Shown piece after piece: positions 46,263 through 54,027 of a stretch of DNA of 64,000 bases. The translations under genes and the position numbers were made by a program. Every line of letters begins with the position of its first letter. Position 1 is the stretch's first letter. The notes below the pieces were generated by a model. It was not told the origin of the DNA and made no database searches. It saw only the letters and a program-made list of their open reading frames with translations. The DNA comes from Chryseobacterium sp. W4I1 (lineage in GTDB: Bacteria; Bacteroidota; Bacteroidia; Flavobacteriales; Weeksellaceae): contig NZ_JAUSXQ010000001.1 in NCBI RefSeq assembly GCF_030816115.1, positions 868,001 to 932,000 of the forward strand, given 5' to 3'.

Positions 46263-46270
46263 TAAATTTG
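46263..46270 (+). promoter_or_regulatory. -7 element before the FMN reductase gene
   Basis: TAAATTTG, an exact match, 24 bases before the ATG at 46295. No TTG partner is clear, and read-through from the pirin gene is also possible. Confidence 0.4.
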
Positions 46271-46294
46271 TACATTAAAAACAGATAAAGAACA

Positions 46295-46846
46295 ATGAAA
46301 GTTTTAGCAATAGCAGGAAGCAATTCAGAAGCTTCAATGAACAGACAGTTGGTGGCCTATGCTTCATCACTTTTTGAAAATGCAGAAATAGAAGTAATAG
46401 ACCTGAACCCTTTTGAAATGCCTATTTATAAGCATGAAAGAGAATTGGCAGGAGGAGTTCCTCAGGAAGCAAAGGATTTTGCGGCAAAAATAGACGGCGC
46501 CAGTCTTCTTTTGGTTTCATTACCGGAACACAACGGAACGTACTCTACAGCATTCAAAAATGTCTTCGACTGGGTATCCAGAATCAAAGATAGAACCGTA
46601 TGGAATGAAATACCTATGTTGCTGATGTCCACATCCCCGGGAGGAAGAGGCGGAGCAGGAGTGTTAGAAGCTGCTTCCAAGCGTTTCCCTTTCCATGGTG
46701 GAAATATTGTGGAAACTTTCTCTCTTCCTTTCTTTAATGACAACTTTGATAAAGCTGCACAAAAGATTTCTAATGAAGAGAAAGATAACGAATTAAAAGA
46801 CAAGATTAAAAAGATTGCAGCCATTGAAACGATCCTTGAAAAATAG
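46295..46846 (+). CDS. NADPH-dependent FMN reductase family protein
   Basis: A 183-residue flavodoxin-fold reductase. The FMN phosphate loop is GSNSEASMNRQLV near the N terminus, followed by the NADPH_dep_FMN_red block LVSLPEHNGTYSTAFKNVFD and the GGRGGAGVLEAA loop. Relatives reduce FMN, quinones, chromate or azo dyes. The position after pirin and near azoR suggests a small redox-defence neighbourhood. The specific substrate is unknown. Confidence 0.9.
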   Translation: MKVLAIAGSNSEASMNRQLVAYASSLFENAEIEVIDLNPFEMPIYKHERELAGGVPQEAKDFAAKIDGASLLLVSLPEHNGTYSTAFKNVFDWVSRIKDRTVWNEIPMLLMSTSPGGRGGAGVLEAASKRFPFHGGNIVETFSLPFFNDNFDKAAQKISNEEKDNELKDKIKKIAAIETILEK

Positions 46847-46849
46847 AGT

Positions 46850-46879
46850 TTGGATATTAATTTAAAATTACTATTTTTG
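46850..46879 (+). promoter_or_regulatory. Promoter of a very small transcription unit
   Basis: TTG (46850-46852), a 19-base spacer and TATTTTTG (46872-46879), an exact Bacteroidota consensus pair. It lies directly after the FMN reductase gene and points at the 24-codon ORF at 46894. Confidence 0.6.
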
Positions 46880-46893
46880 CAAAAAGAAAAAAG

Positions 46894-46968
46894 ATGAAAA
46901 TTCAGACCACTTTTAAAGAATGTTTCTCCGAAAAAGGGAAAACTGTGGGCTCTGAAATTCTGAGATAA
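46894..46968 (+). CDS. 24-codon small ORF with own promoter and terminator
   Basis: Starts ATG about 14 bases after a perfect -7 box and encodes a 24-residue peptide (MKIQTTFKECFSEKGKTVGS, then EILR). It ends eight bases before a strong terminator. The A-rich stretch AAAAGAAAAAAG before the ATG suits Bacteroidota translation initiation. It could be a tiny protein, a leader peptide related to purM further downstream, or a by-product of a small RNA gene. I do not recognise it. Confidence 0.4.
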   Translation: MKIQTTFKECFSEKGKTVGSEILR

Positions 46969-46975
46969 AATAACG

Positions 46976-47010
46976 GCCGATAATCTACCAAGATTGTCGG
47001 CTTTTTTATT
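46976..47010 (+). terminator. Strong terminator before purM
   Basis: An 11-bp stem (GCCGATAATCT/AGATTGTCGGC, one G-T pair) with a 4-base ACCA loop, followed by TTTTTTATTTT. Confidence 0.85.
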
Positions 47011-47046
47011 TTCTAAAATCGATATAAAAAGTAATTATAGAAATAA

Positions 47047-47143
47047 AATGTAGCAATATACGAATGTATCAATATACCAGTTTTTGGTTTTCCTAACAAG
47101 ATGATTGTTACATTGTTAAACTGATACATTGCTACATTAATAA
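47047..47143. repeat. Long imperfect inverted repeat before purM
   Basis: The ends AATGTAGCAAT (47047-47057) and ATTGCTACATT (47128-47138) are perfect complements, and the inner parts also pair with small gaps. The right arm (47104-47143) is a 40-base block that recurs at 48183-48222 with one difference. It is the first of three related elements in the pur gaps. Confidence 0.65.
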
Positions 47144-47154
47144 AATTATTAAAC

Positions 47155-48147
47155 ATGAGCAACACTTACAAATCAGCAGGCGTAGACAAAGAAGAAGGAT
47201 ACAAAACGGTTGACAAGATCAAAAAAGCGGTAGGCGAAACCCACAACTCAAATGTATTGAATCATTTAGGGAGTTTTGGAGCTTTTTATGAGATCGGAGG
47301 ATATAAAAATCCTGTGCTTGTTTCAGGAACAGACGGAGTGGGAACGAAGCTGAAAGTAGCTTTGGATACCAAACAATACGATTCTATCGGGATCGACTGT
47401 TTTGCAATGTGTGCCAACGATATCCTTTGCCATGGTGCAAAACCTCTATTCTTCTTAGATTATCTGGCTTGCGGAAAGCTTGATTCAGAGATTGCTGCAG
47501 AGATCGTTCTTGGAATGGTGAAAGCTTGTAAGGACAACAACTGTGCATTGATTGGTGGTGAAACTGCTGAAATGCCGGGAATGTACAAGCCTGGAGATTA
47601 CGATGTTGCCGGATTCTGCGTAGGAATCGTTGAAAAAGATCAGATCATTGACGGTTCTACAATCAAGGCAGGAAATAAGATTATCGCATTACCAAGCTCA
47701 GGATTTCACTCTAACGGATTTTCATTAGTAAGAAAAGTATTCCCGAATTTTGAAGAAGAATTTGAAGGAAAACCTTTATACGAGACTCTTTTAGTACCTA
47801 CAAGATTATATTACAAAGACATCCATAAAGTATTGGAAGAAGTAAAAGTGGCCGGTATTGCCCATATTACAGGTGGAGGTCTTTACGAAAACGTTCCAAG
47901 AATTATTCCTGAAGGTTTATGTGCTTCTATTGATGCTTCAAAAGTAAGGATTCCAAGTATCATGCTTGAGCTGGAAAAAAGAGGAGAAGTAAGCCGTGAA
48001 GAAATGTACGGAACCTTCAATATGGGAGTGGGGATGATCATCGTAGTAGATGCAGAACATGCCGAAAAAATTACTCACCTTTTAGATGATGCTTACGAAA
48101 TCGGTGAGATCACAGAGGGAAGCGAAAAAATAAATTTAGCAATATAA
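47155..48147 (+). CDS. purM: Phosphoribosylformylglycinamidine cyclo-ligase (AIR synthetase)
   Basis: Closes the imidazole ring of the purine precursor, turning FGAM into AIR with ATP. The 330-residue protein has the PurM glycine-rich site VSGTDGVGTKLKVALDT, the GGETAEMPGMY segment and ALPSSGFHSNGFSLVRKV in the second half, ending in GVGMIIVVDAEHAEK. The length is usual. It opens a purine gene cluster (purM, purN, purH, purD, guaA). The gaps on both sides carry the inverted-repeat element. Confidence 0.97.
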   Translation: MSNTYKSAGVDKEEGYKTVDKIKKAVGETHNSNVLNHLGSFGAFYEIGGYKNPVLVSGTDGVGTKLKVALDTKQYDSIGIDCFAMCANDILCHGAKPLFFLDYLACGKLDSEIAAEIVLGMVKACKDNNCALIGGETAEMPGMYKPGDYDVAGFCVGIVEKDQIIDGSTIKAGNKIIALPSSGFHSNGFSLVRKVFPNFEEEFEGKPLYETLLVPTRLYYKDIHKVLEEVKVAGIAHITGGGLYENVPRIIPEGLCASIDASKVRIPSIMLELEKRGEVSREEMYGTFNMGVGMIIVVDAEHAEKITHLLDDAYEIGEITEGSEKINLAI

Positions 48148-48222
48148 CAGTTGATCAATGTACCGGTGTACCAATTAAATCCATTGTTACATTGTTAAAC
48201 TGATACATTGTTACATTAATAA
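48148..48222. repeat. Inverted-repeat element between purM and purN
   Basis: The right half (48183-48222) matches 39 of 40 bases of the block at 47104-47143, and the left half carries AATGTACC/GTACCAAT words of the opposite orientation. It reaches to one base before the purN ATG, so it forms the purN leader. Confidence 0.65.
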
Positions 48223-48223
48223 T

Positions 48224-48787
48224 ATGAAAAACATCGTTGTACTCGTTTCAGGGTCCGGAACCAATCTGCAGAGAATCATAGATACCATCGAAAGTGGAGA
48301 GATCCAAAATGCAAGAGTATCTCTGGTAGTGGCAGACAGAGAATGTTACGGTCTTGAAAGAGCAAAAAAACATCATATAGAAAATATTCTGATCCCAAGA
48401 GGAAAGAATTTCAGCAGTGAATTGGCGAATGTGGTTCCAAAAAATACAGATCTTATTGTATTGGCAGGATTTCTATCCATTTTAAAATCTGAATTCTGTG
48501 AAAATTGGAGCGGAAAAATAATCAATATCCATCCTGCTTTACTGCCAAAATTTGGAGGAAAAGGAATGTGGGGACATCATGTTCATCATGCGGTGATTGA
48601 AGCTGGGGAAAAAGAAAGCGGAGCTACTGTACATTTTGTAACCCCGGGAATAGATGAAGGAGAAGCCATTCTTCAGAAATCATTTGAAGTAACAGCGGAA
48701 GATACCCCCGAAACAATAGCAGAGAAAGTTCACCATATTGAATATGAGATATTTCCAAAAGCGATCAATAAAGTCTTGGGAAATTAA
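48224..48787 (+). CDS. purN: Phosphoribosylglycinamide formyltransferase
   Basis: Transfers a formyl group from 10-formyl-THF to GAR in purine synthesis. The 187-residue protein has the N-terminal VVLVSGSGTNLQRII loop (GAR phosphate binding) and VLAGFLSILKSEF. The catalytic region INIHPALLPKFGGKGMWGHH holds the N-x-H part of the catalytic set, with the aspartate in GIDEGE. The length is typical. It lies between purM and purH, with repeat elements on both sides. Confidence 0.96.
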   Translation: MKNIVVLVSGSGTNLQRIIDTIESGEIQNARVSLVVADRECYGLERAKKHHIENILIPRGKNFSSELANVVPKNTDLIVLAGFLSILKSEFCENWSGKIINIHPALLPKFGGKGMWGHHVHHAVIEAGEKESGATVHFVTPGIDEGEAILQKSFEVTAEDTPETIAEKVHHIEYEIFPKAINKVLGN

Positions 48788-48788
48788 A

Positions 48789-48878
48789 TAATAATGTATC
48801 ATATAACAATTTAACAATGTACCAATTATACCCATTATAATATTGCTAGACCGTTACATTGATCCATTGTTACATTAA
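48789..48878. repeat. Inverted-repeat element between purN and purH
   Basis: The left arm (about 48789-48825) is a degenerate reverse copy of the purM/purN block (AACAATTTAACAATGTA), and the right arm (about 48848-48878) is a forward copy (CATTGATCCATTGTTACATT). The whole could fold into a long imperfect hairpin. Confidence 0.55.
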
Positions 48879-48972
48879 AAAGAAGAAATCTAAGTAAATA
48901 AAAGTAAGACCGGGGGTGAAAGACCGGGCTACGGTTTGAAATAGCTGTAAAAAGTAAAAAATTGAAAGTAAA

Positions 48973-50490
48973 ATGAGTAAAAAGAGAGTTTTAATCAGTG
49001 TTTCTGACAAAAGCGGATTGATCGAGTTCGCTCAGTTCTTGGAAGCCCGGAATTATGAGTTGATTTCTACAGGAGGAACGTTCAAACATTTGAAAGACGC
49101 TGGTTTAAATCCCATTCAGATCGATGAGGTAACCAATTTCCCTGAAATGTTAGACGGCAGAGTGAAAACCCTTCACCCGAAAGTGCACGGAGGTCTTTTA
49201 GCAGTCCGTTCCAATGAAGAGCATATGAAAACCGTTCAGGAACACGGAATAGACCTGATCGATATGGTAATCGTGAATCTTTATCCTTTCTTTGAAAATG
49301 TAAACAAAGACATTTCTTTACATGAGAAAGTAGAGTTTATCGACATCGGAGGTCCTTCAATGCTTCGTTCTGCCGCTAAAAACTTCGACTCGGTTACCGT
49401 AATTACTGATGTGGAAGATTATGCAACGGTAAGGCTTGAAATGGAACAGAACGGTGATACGTACATCGAAACCCGTAAAAAGCTTGCAGGAAAAGTATTC
49501 AACCTTACTTCAGCGTACGACGGTGCTATTTCAAGAATGCTTTTAGATGAAGAATATCCTACCTATCTTAATGCTTCATACAAAAAAGCATCAGATTTAA
49601 GATACGGTGAAAACCCTCACCAGACCGCTGCTTACTACGTTTCTACATTTGAAAATGGGGCTATGAAAGATTTCCAACAGCTGGGCGGTAAAGAACTTTC
49701 TTTCAACAACCTTCGTGATATGGACCTTTGCTGGAAAGTAGTAACGGAGTTTAAAGAAGAAATGGCATGTTGTGCAGTGAAGCATTCTACACCTTGTGGC
49801 GTAGCGATCGGAACTTCGGCATTGGAAACCTACCAGAAAACTTTTGAATGTGACCCTGTTTCTATTTTTGGCGGAATTGTTGCAATGAACTACAAGATCG
49901 ATGCAGCAACAGCTGAAGAACTGAACAAAACTTTCCTTGAAATTGTAATGGCTCCGGACTTTGATGAGGCAGCTCTTGAAGTTTTAAGAAAAAAGAAAAA
50001 CCTAAGAATTATAAAAATCGTTAACCCTGTTTCTGACAAGCAAACATGGGTAAAGATCGATGGTGGTATCCTGGTTCAGGATAATGACAATCATTTCTCT
50101 GACGATATCAAAGTAGTAACAGAAGTACAGCCTTCAGAAGAGCAGAAAAAAGCCCTTCTTTTCTCCCAGAGAGTTGTGAAGTATGTAAAATCAAATGCTA
50201 TTGTTGTTTCAAATGGTATTCAGGCCTTTGGAATCGGTGGCGGACAGGTGAACAGAATCTGGGCTACTGAACAAGCCATCGAAAGAGCAAAAGAAAAATT
50301 CACAGGAGATCTTGTTTTAGCTTCTGATGCATTTTTCCCTTTCCGTGATGTGGTAGATTTCTGCGCTAAGGAAGGAATCAAAGCAATCATCCAGCCAGGA
50401 GGAAGTGTAAAAGATGGAGACAGCATTGAGGCTGCTAATGAGCATGGTATCCCGATGATGTTTACCGGAGTTAGACATTTTCTACATTAA
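48973..50490 (+). CDS. purH: Bifunctional AICAR transformylase / IMP cyclohydrolase
   Basis: Catalyses the last two steps to IMP. The N-terminal MGS-like cyclohydrolase domain (about 1-190) shows [18 protein letters not shown] and [15 protein letters not shown]. The C-terminal transformylase (about 200-505) has [13 protein letters not shown], the catalytic [11 protein letters not shown] and [13 protein letters not shown], ending in FTGVRHFLH. At 505 residues it is full length. A gap of about 185 bases precedes it, holding the third repeat element and a GC-richer patch near 48910-48930. Confidence 0.97.
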   Translation: MSKKRVLISVSDKSGLIEFAQFLEARNYELISTGGTFKHLKDAGLNPIQIDEVTNFPEMLDGRVKTLHPKVHGGLLAVRSNEEHMKTVQEHGIDLIDMVIVNLYPFFENVNKDISLHEKVEFIDIGGPSMLRSAAKNFDSVTVITDVEDYATVRLEMEQNGDTYIETRKKLAGKVFNLTSAYDGAISRMLLDEEYPTYLNASYKKASDLRYGENPHQTAAYYVSTFENGAMKDFQQLGGKELSFNNLRDMDLCWKVVTEFKEEMACCAVKHSTPCGVAIGTSALETYQKTFECDPVSIFGGIVAMNYKIDAATAEELNKTFLEIVMAPDFDEAALEVLRKKKNLRIIKIVNPVSDKQTWVKIDGGILVQDNDNHFSDDIKVVTEVQPSEEQKKALLFSQRVVKYVKSNAIVVSNGIQAFGIGGGQVNRIWATEQAIERAKEKFTGDLVLASDAFFPFRDVVDFCAKEGIKAIIQPGGSVKDGDSIEAANEHGIPMMFTGVRHFLH

Positions 50491-50519
50491 TTAAAATAGA
50501 ATTAAAAAATAATTGAGGA

Positions 50520-50551
50520 TTGTATTTATAGCATTCAAAATTATATATTTG
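50520..50551 (+). promoter_or_regulatory. Promoter of purD
   Basis: TTG (50520-50522), a 21-base spacer and TATATTTG (50544-50551), an exact consensus pair, 26 bases before the purD ATG. purD can therefore be transcribed separately from purMNH. Confidence 0.6.
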
Positions 50552-50577
50552 TAAAATAGACTAGATAATAAATAAGT

Positions 50578-51816
50578 ATGAGAATATTAATCATAGGTGA
50601 AGGCGGTAGAGAATCTGCTCTAGCAGTAAAGCTTCAGAATGACTCAAGAATTTCTAAAATGTTTTTTGCTAACGGTAATGCTACCACCGATGTAATAGGG
50701 AAAAACGTTCATTTAACAGAGATTAAAGAACTAAGAGATTTTGCTATCAAAGAAAAGATAGATCTTACGATTGTAGGTCCTGAAGCACCTCTTGTAGCCG
50801 GGTTGAAGGATGAATTTAAAAAACACGATCTTAAGGTTTTCGGTCCTAACCAAAAAGTAGCAAGTCTGGAAGGAAGTAAAGCTTTCTCTAAGAAATTTAT
50901 GCAGACCTATGATATCAAAACGGCTAAAGCTGTAGTATTTGATTCATACAATGATGCTAAAGAATATGTTCAGACACAGCAGTATCCTTTAGTGGTTAAG
51001 GCAAGCGGTTTGGCAGGTGGAAAAGGTGTTGTCATCTGTGACAACCTTGAAGAAGCCGAAGCTACGATTCACGACTTCATGATCAGAAGAATTTATGGAG
51101 ATGCCGGGATCCGTCTGGTTATTGAAGAATATTTAGAAGGTTTTGAAGCTTCAATCATTGCATTCTCAAACGGGGAAAAGATTTTCCCTTGTGTTGCTGC
51201 AAAAGATTACAAAAAAGCCGGAAACGGTGATACAGGACCAAATACCGGTGGTATGGGATCTGTAGCCCCAAGCCCAGAGTTTACTCAGGAGCACTACGCT
51301 GATTTTGAAAAAAATATCTTACAAACTACCATCAATGGTCTTAAAGGAGAAGGATTCAGCTTCAAAGGAATGATTTTCTTCGGATTGATGGTGACTAAAA
51401 ACGGAACTTACCTTCTTGAATACAACATGAGATTCGGAGATCCTGAAACTCAGGTATTGTTGGCATTAATGGAGAACAATCTTCTTGATGTGATTCAGGA
51501 CTGTATGGATGGAAAAGACATCGAGCTTAAGTTTAAAGACGAAAAAGCGGTATGTCTTGTGATGTGCTCAGGAGGTTATCCTAGAAATATCGAAACAGGA
51601 TACGAAATTGTAGGCGAGGACAAACTGAAACATTCAAAACTTCTTTATGCAGGTGCAGTAAGAAAAGGCGACAAAGTGGTTTCCAACGGAGGACGGGTTC
51701 TGAACGTGGTAGCTACCGGAGCTACTTATGACGATGCGCGCAAAAAGGTATACGAAGATGCAGCCCACATTCATTTCGATTACGGCTTCTACAGAGAAGA
51801 CATCGGAAAGTTTTAA
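50578..51816 (+). CDS. purD: Phosphoribosylamine-glycine ligase (GAR synthetase)
   Basis: Joins glycine to phosphoribosylamine with ATP, the second step of purine synthesis. The 412-residue ATP-grasp enzyme starts MRILIIGEGGRESALAVKL. It has the ATP-grasp lysine loop LVVKASGLAGGKGVVIC, the GDTGPNTGGMGSVAPSP signature and the metal-binding YNMRFGDPETQ, with a C-terminal SGGYP and barrel part. It has its own consensus promoter and a terminator at 51829-51861. Confidence 0.97.
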   Translation: MRILIIGEGGRESALAVKLQNDSRISKMFFANGNATTDVIGKNVHLTEIKELRDFAIKEKIDLTIVGPEAPLVAGLKDEFKKHDLKVFGPNQKVASLEGSKAFSKKFMQTYDIKTAKAVVFDSYNDAKEYVQTQQYPLVVKASGLAGGKGVVICDNLEEAEATIHDFMIRRIYGDAGIRLVIEEYLEGFEASIIAFSNGEKIFPCVAAKDYKKAGNGDTGPNTGGMGSVAPSPEFTQEHYADFEKNILQTTINGLKGEGFSFKGMIFFGLMVTKNGTYLLEYNMRFGDPETQVLLALMENNLLDVIQDCMDGKDIELKFKDEKAVCLVMCSGGYPRNIETGYEIVGEDKLKHSKLLYAGAVRKGDKVVSNGGRVLNVVATGATYDDARKKVYEDAAHIHFDYGFYREDIGKF

Positions 51817-51828
51817 AATAAATCATGA

Positions 51829-51861
51829 AAAAAGATTTGGAACCTTTCCAAGTCTTTTTTT
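51829..51861 (+). terminator. purD terminator
   Basis: A 12-bp stem (AAAGATTTGGAA/TTCCAAGTCTTT, one G-T pair) with a 3-base loop, followed by TTTTG. Confidence 0.8.
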
Positions 51862-51971
51862 GTAAAACAGTCAATATTTAGATACCAGATCTAAGATTCA
51901 GATATCAGGCTTAAAATCTGATGGCTGATGTCTGACATCTGATATCATTTAAAAAACAAATCATTTATAAA

Positions 51972-53501
51972 ATGAACAACGGTATTATCATATTAGATTT
52001 CGGATCACAGTACAACCAGCTTATCGGAAGAAGAATCCGTGAGATGGGTGTATATTCTGAAATCCTTCCTTTCAACACCCCTTTACAGGATATTTTAGCA
52101 AAACAGCCAAAAGGTATTATCCTTTCCGGTGGACCAAGCTCTGTAAACGCAGAAAATGCTCACTTAGTAGAAAAAGAACTATATGAGCAGGGAATTCCTG
52201 TCCTAGGAATTTGTTATGGGATGCAGCTTACGGCTCACCTTTTAGGAGGAAAAGTAAACAAAGGTGAAAAAGGAGAGTACGGAAAGGCTCATTTAGACAT
52301 CATTAAAGAAAGCTCTTTACTCAAAGGAGTTACTCAAAATTCTATCGTATGGATGAGTCACTTTGACGAAGTAGGAGAATTACCTGCAGGTTTTGAATTA
52401 AATGCAAAATCAGGAGTAATGGCTTCCATTTCCAATGAAGACAAAAAGATCTACTGCGTACAGTTCCACCCGGAAGTTTCTCATACAGAAGAAGGCGGAA
52501 AAATGCTTGAAAACTTTGTTTTTGCCATTTGTGATGCTGGAAAAAACTGGAAACTGACGAATTATATCGAAAAAACAGTTGAAGAAATCCGTGAAAAAGT
52601 AGGAGACAGCAGAGTGATCCTTGGACTTTCAGGAGGAGTTGATTCTTCTGTAGCTGCGGTTTTAATCCATAAAGCGATCGGTGATCAGCTAACATGTATC
52701 TTCGTAGATACAGGTTTATTGAGAAAAGAAGAAGGCCAGAAAGTAATGGATAACTATGGAGAACATTTCCATATGAACATTAAAATGGTTGATGCTAAAG
52801 AAAGATTCCTTTCAAAATTGGCAGGAGTAGACGATCCGGAACAGAAAAGAAAGATCATCGGAAACGAGTTTATTCACGTTTTTGATGAAGAATCCCATAA
52901 AATTGAAGGTGCTAAATTCTTAGCTCAGGGAACCATTTATCCTGACGTGATCGAAAGCCAGTCTGTGAATGGCCCATCTGCAGTAATCAAGTCTCACCAC
53001 AATGTAGGAGGACTTCCTGAAGATATGGAATTCGAATTATTAGAGCCGTTAAGAGAACTTTTCAAAGACGAAGTAAGAAAAGTAGGTGAGGAGTTAGGTA
53101 TTCCACATCATTTGGTACACAGACACCCTTTCCCTGGTCCTGGATTAGGAATCAGAGTATTGGGCGCTGTAGATGCCGAAAAAGTGAAAATCCTTCAGGA
53201 AGCTGATGATATTTTCATCGAAGAATTATACAAAAATGATCTTTACGAAAAAGTATCCCAGGCTTTTGTTGTATTACTTCCTGTAAAATCTGTAGGTGTA
53301 ATGGGAGACGAAAGAACTTACGAATACACAGCAGTCGTTCGTTCTGCCAACACCATCGACTTTATGACGGCAACGTGGAGCAGACTTCCTTACGAGTTTT
53401 TAGATACGGTTTCAAGCCGAATCATCAACGAAGTAAGAGGAATCAACAGAGTAGCTTACGATATTTCAAGCAAACCACCTGCAACGATTGAGTGGGAATA
53501 A
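51972..53501 (+). CDS. guaA: GMP synthase (glutamine-hydrolysing)
   Basis: Converts XMP to GMP using glutamine and ATP. The 509-residue protein has a class I glutamine amidotransferase domain (about 1-195) with the nucleophile C81 in VLGICYGMQL and the His/Glu pair in QFHPEVSHTEEG. The ATP pyrophosphatase domain follows with the PP-loop LSGGVDSSVAA. The C-terminal dimerisation domain contains HRHPFPGPGLGIR and ends in the family tail KPPATIEWE. The upstream gap (51862-51971) has word-like repeats such as CAGATATCAGGC but no clear promoter. Confidence 0.98.
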   Translation: MNNGIIILDFGSQYNQLIGRRIREMGVYSEILPFNTPLQDILAKQPKGIILSGGPSSVNAENAHLVEKELYEQGIPVLGICYGMQLTAHLLGGKVNKGEKGEYGKAHLDIIKESSLLKGVTQNSIVWMSHFDEVGELPAGFELNAKSGVMASISNEDKKIYCVQFHPEVSHTEEGGKMLENFVFAICDAGKNWKLTNYIEKTVEEIREKVGDSRVILGLSGGVDSSVAAVLIHKAIGDQLTCIFVDTGLLRKEEGQKVMDNYGEHFHMNIKMVDAKERFLSKLAGVDDPEQKRKIIGNEFIHVFDEESHKIEGAKFLAQGTIYPDVIESQSVNGPSAVIKSHHNVGGLPEDMEFELLEPLRELFKDEVRKVGEELGIPHHLVHRHPFPGPGLGIRVLGAVDAEKVKILQEADDIFIEELYKNDLYEKVSQAFVVLLPVKSVGVMGDERTYEYTAVVRSANTIDFMTATWSRLPYEFLDTVSSRIINEVRGINRVAYDISSKPPATIEWE

Positions 53502-53523
53502 TTCTGACTTTAACTATAAATAT

Positions 53524-53550
53524 AAATCCTGCCTTTTGGCGGGATTTTTT
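53524..53550 (+). terminator. guaA terminator
   Basis: A 10-bp stem (AAATCCTGCC/GGCGGGATTT, one G-T pair) with a TTTT loop and a T run, 22 bases after the guaA stop. Confidence 0.85.
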
Positions 53551-53551
53551 G

Positions 53552-53677
53552 TTAACTTACATTATAAAAATAAAAGTCTTCAGCGGAAAAAGCGTCTAGA
53601 TTATTCATATAATCAAAGTAGGTATTGTAAATATCCGGATCTACAGATAAGCATTGATCATGCACTGTATTGACCAT
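53552..53677 (-). CDS. 41-codon ORF, probable C-terminal part of a frameshifted gene
   Basis: Encodes 41 residues rich in D, Y, F and N (MVNTVHDQCLSVDPDIYNTY at the start, FYFYNVS at the end). The frame is open further upstream to just past the stop of the ORF at 53694-53939, adding DDIQYI before the ATG. Removing one T from the T5 run (53696-53700, minus strand) would join both ORFs into one 128-residue protein. I read it as the displaced tail of that gene, though an independent small gene is possible. Confidence 0.45.
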   Translation of the reverse strand: MVNTVHDQCLSVDPDIYNTYFDYMNNLDAFSAEDFYFYNVS

Positions 53678-53693
53678 AATATACTGTATATCA

Positions 53694-53939
53694 TCAAAAA
53701 TTGTTTAAAATAAAATTTATTTCTGGTAAAAATTTGTTTTCTAAGAAGATGATTGGATAATTTAAACAAATATATCCTATGATTTTTTCTTCTGAACTTA
53801 AAACGCCGAACTTTTCTGCATTTATTTCAATGTCAACATGATAATTCAAAGACAAATCATTTACTACTGATTCGAAATCAGAGTGCTTCCAATTTGTATT
53901 TGAGTTGATTGCTTCCTGTATGTTTTGAGTAATATCCAC
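53694..53939 (-). CDS. Uncharacterised 81-residue protein, probably truncated by a frameshift
   Basis: Acidic, soluble, no signal peptide; it starts with GTG. The sequence MDITQNIQEAINSNTNWKHS leads to strands such as YHVDIEINAEKFGVL and KIIGYICLNYPIIFL. The frame ends at NNF-TGA inside a T5 run. Shifting by one base continues smoothly into the ORF at 53552-53677. I do not recognise the family. It could be a small immunity- or regulatory-type protein, but nothing here proves that. Confidence 0.55.
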   Translation of the reverse strand: MDITQNIQEAINSNTNWKHSDFESVVNDLSLNYHVDIEINAEKFGVLSSEEKIIGYICLNYPIIFLENKFLPEINFILNNF

Positions 53940-54027
53940 TGTTAAATTAATTTAAATGATTGTGAACTACTTTCCTGTAAGGATTTAAGTTAAATTTTTT
54001 CACTAAATTTAGGTAAAATTACGTCAA

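Noticed and set aside
47047..48878. Possible CRISPR-like array because of repeated blocks near pur genes
   Set aside because: The repeats are inverted, irregularly spaced and separated by genes; no cas genes are present.
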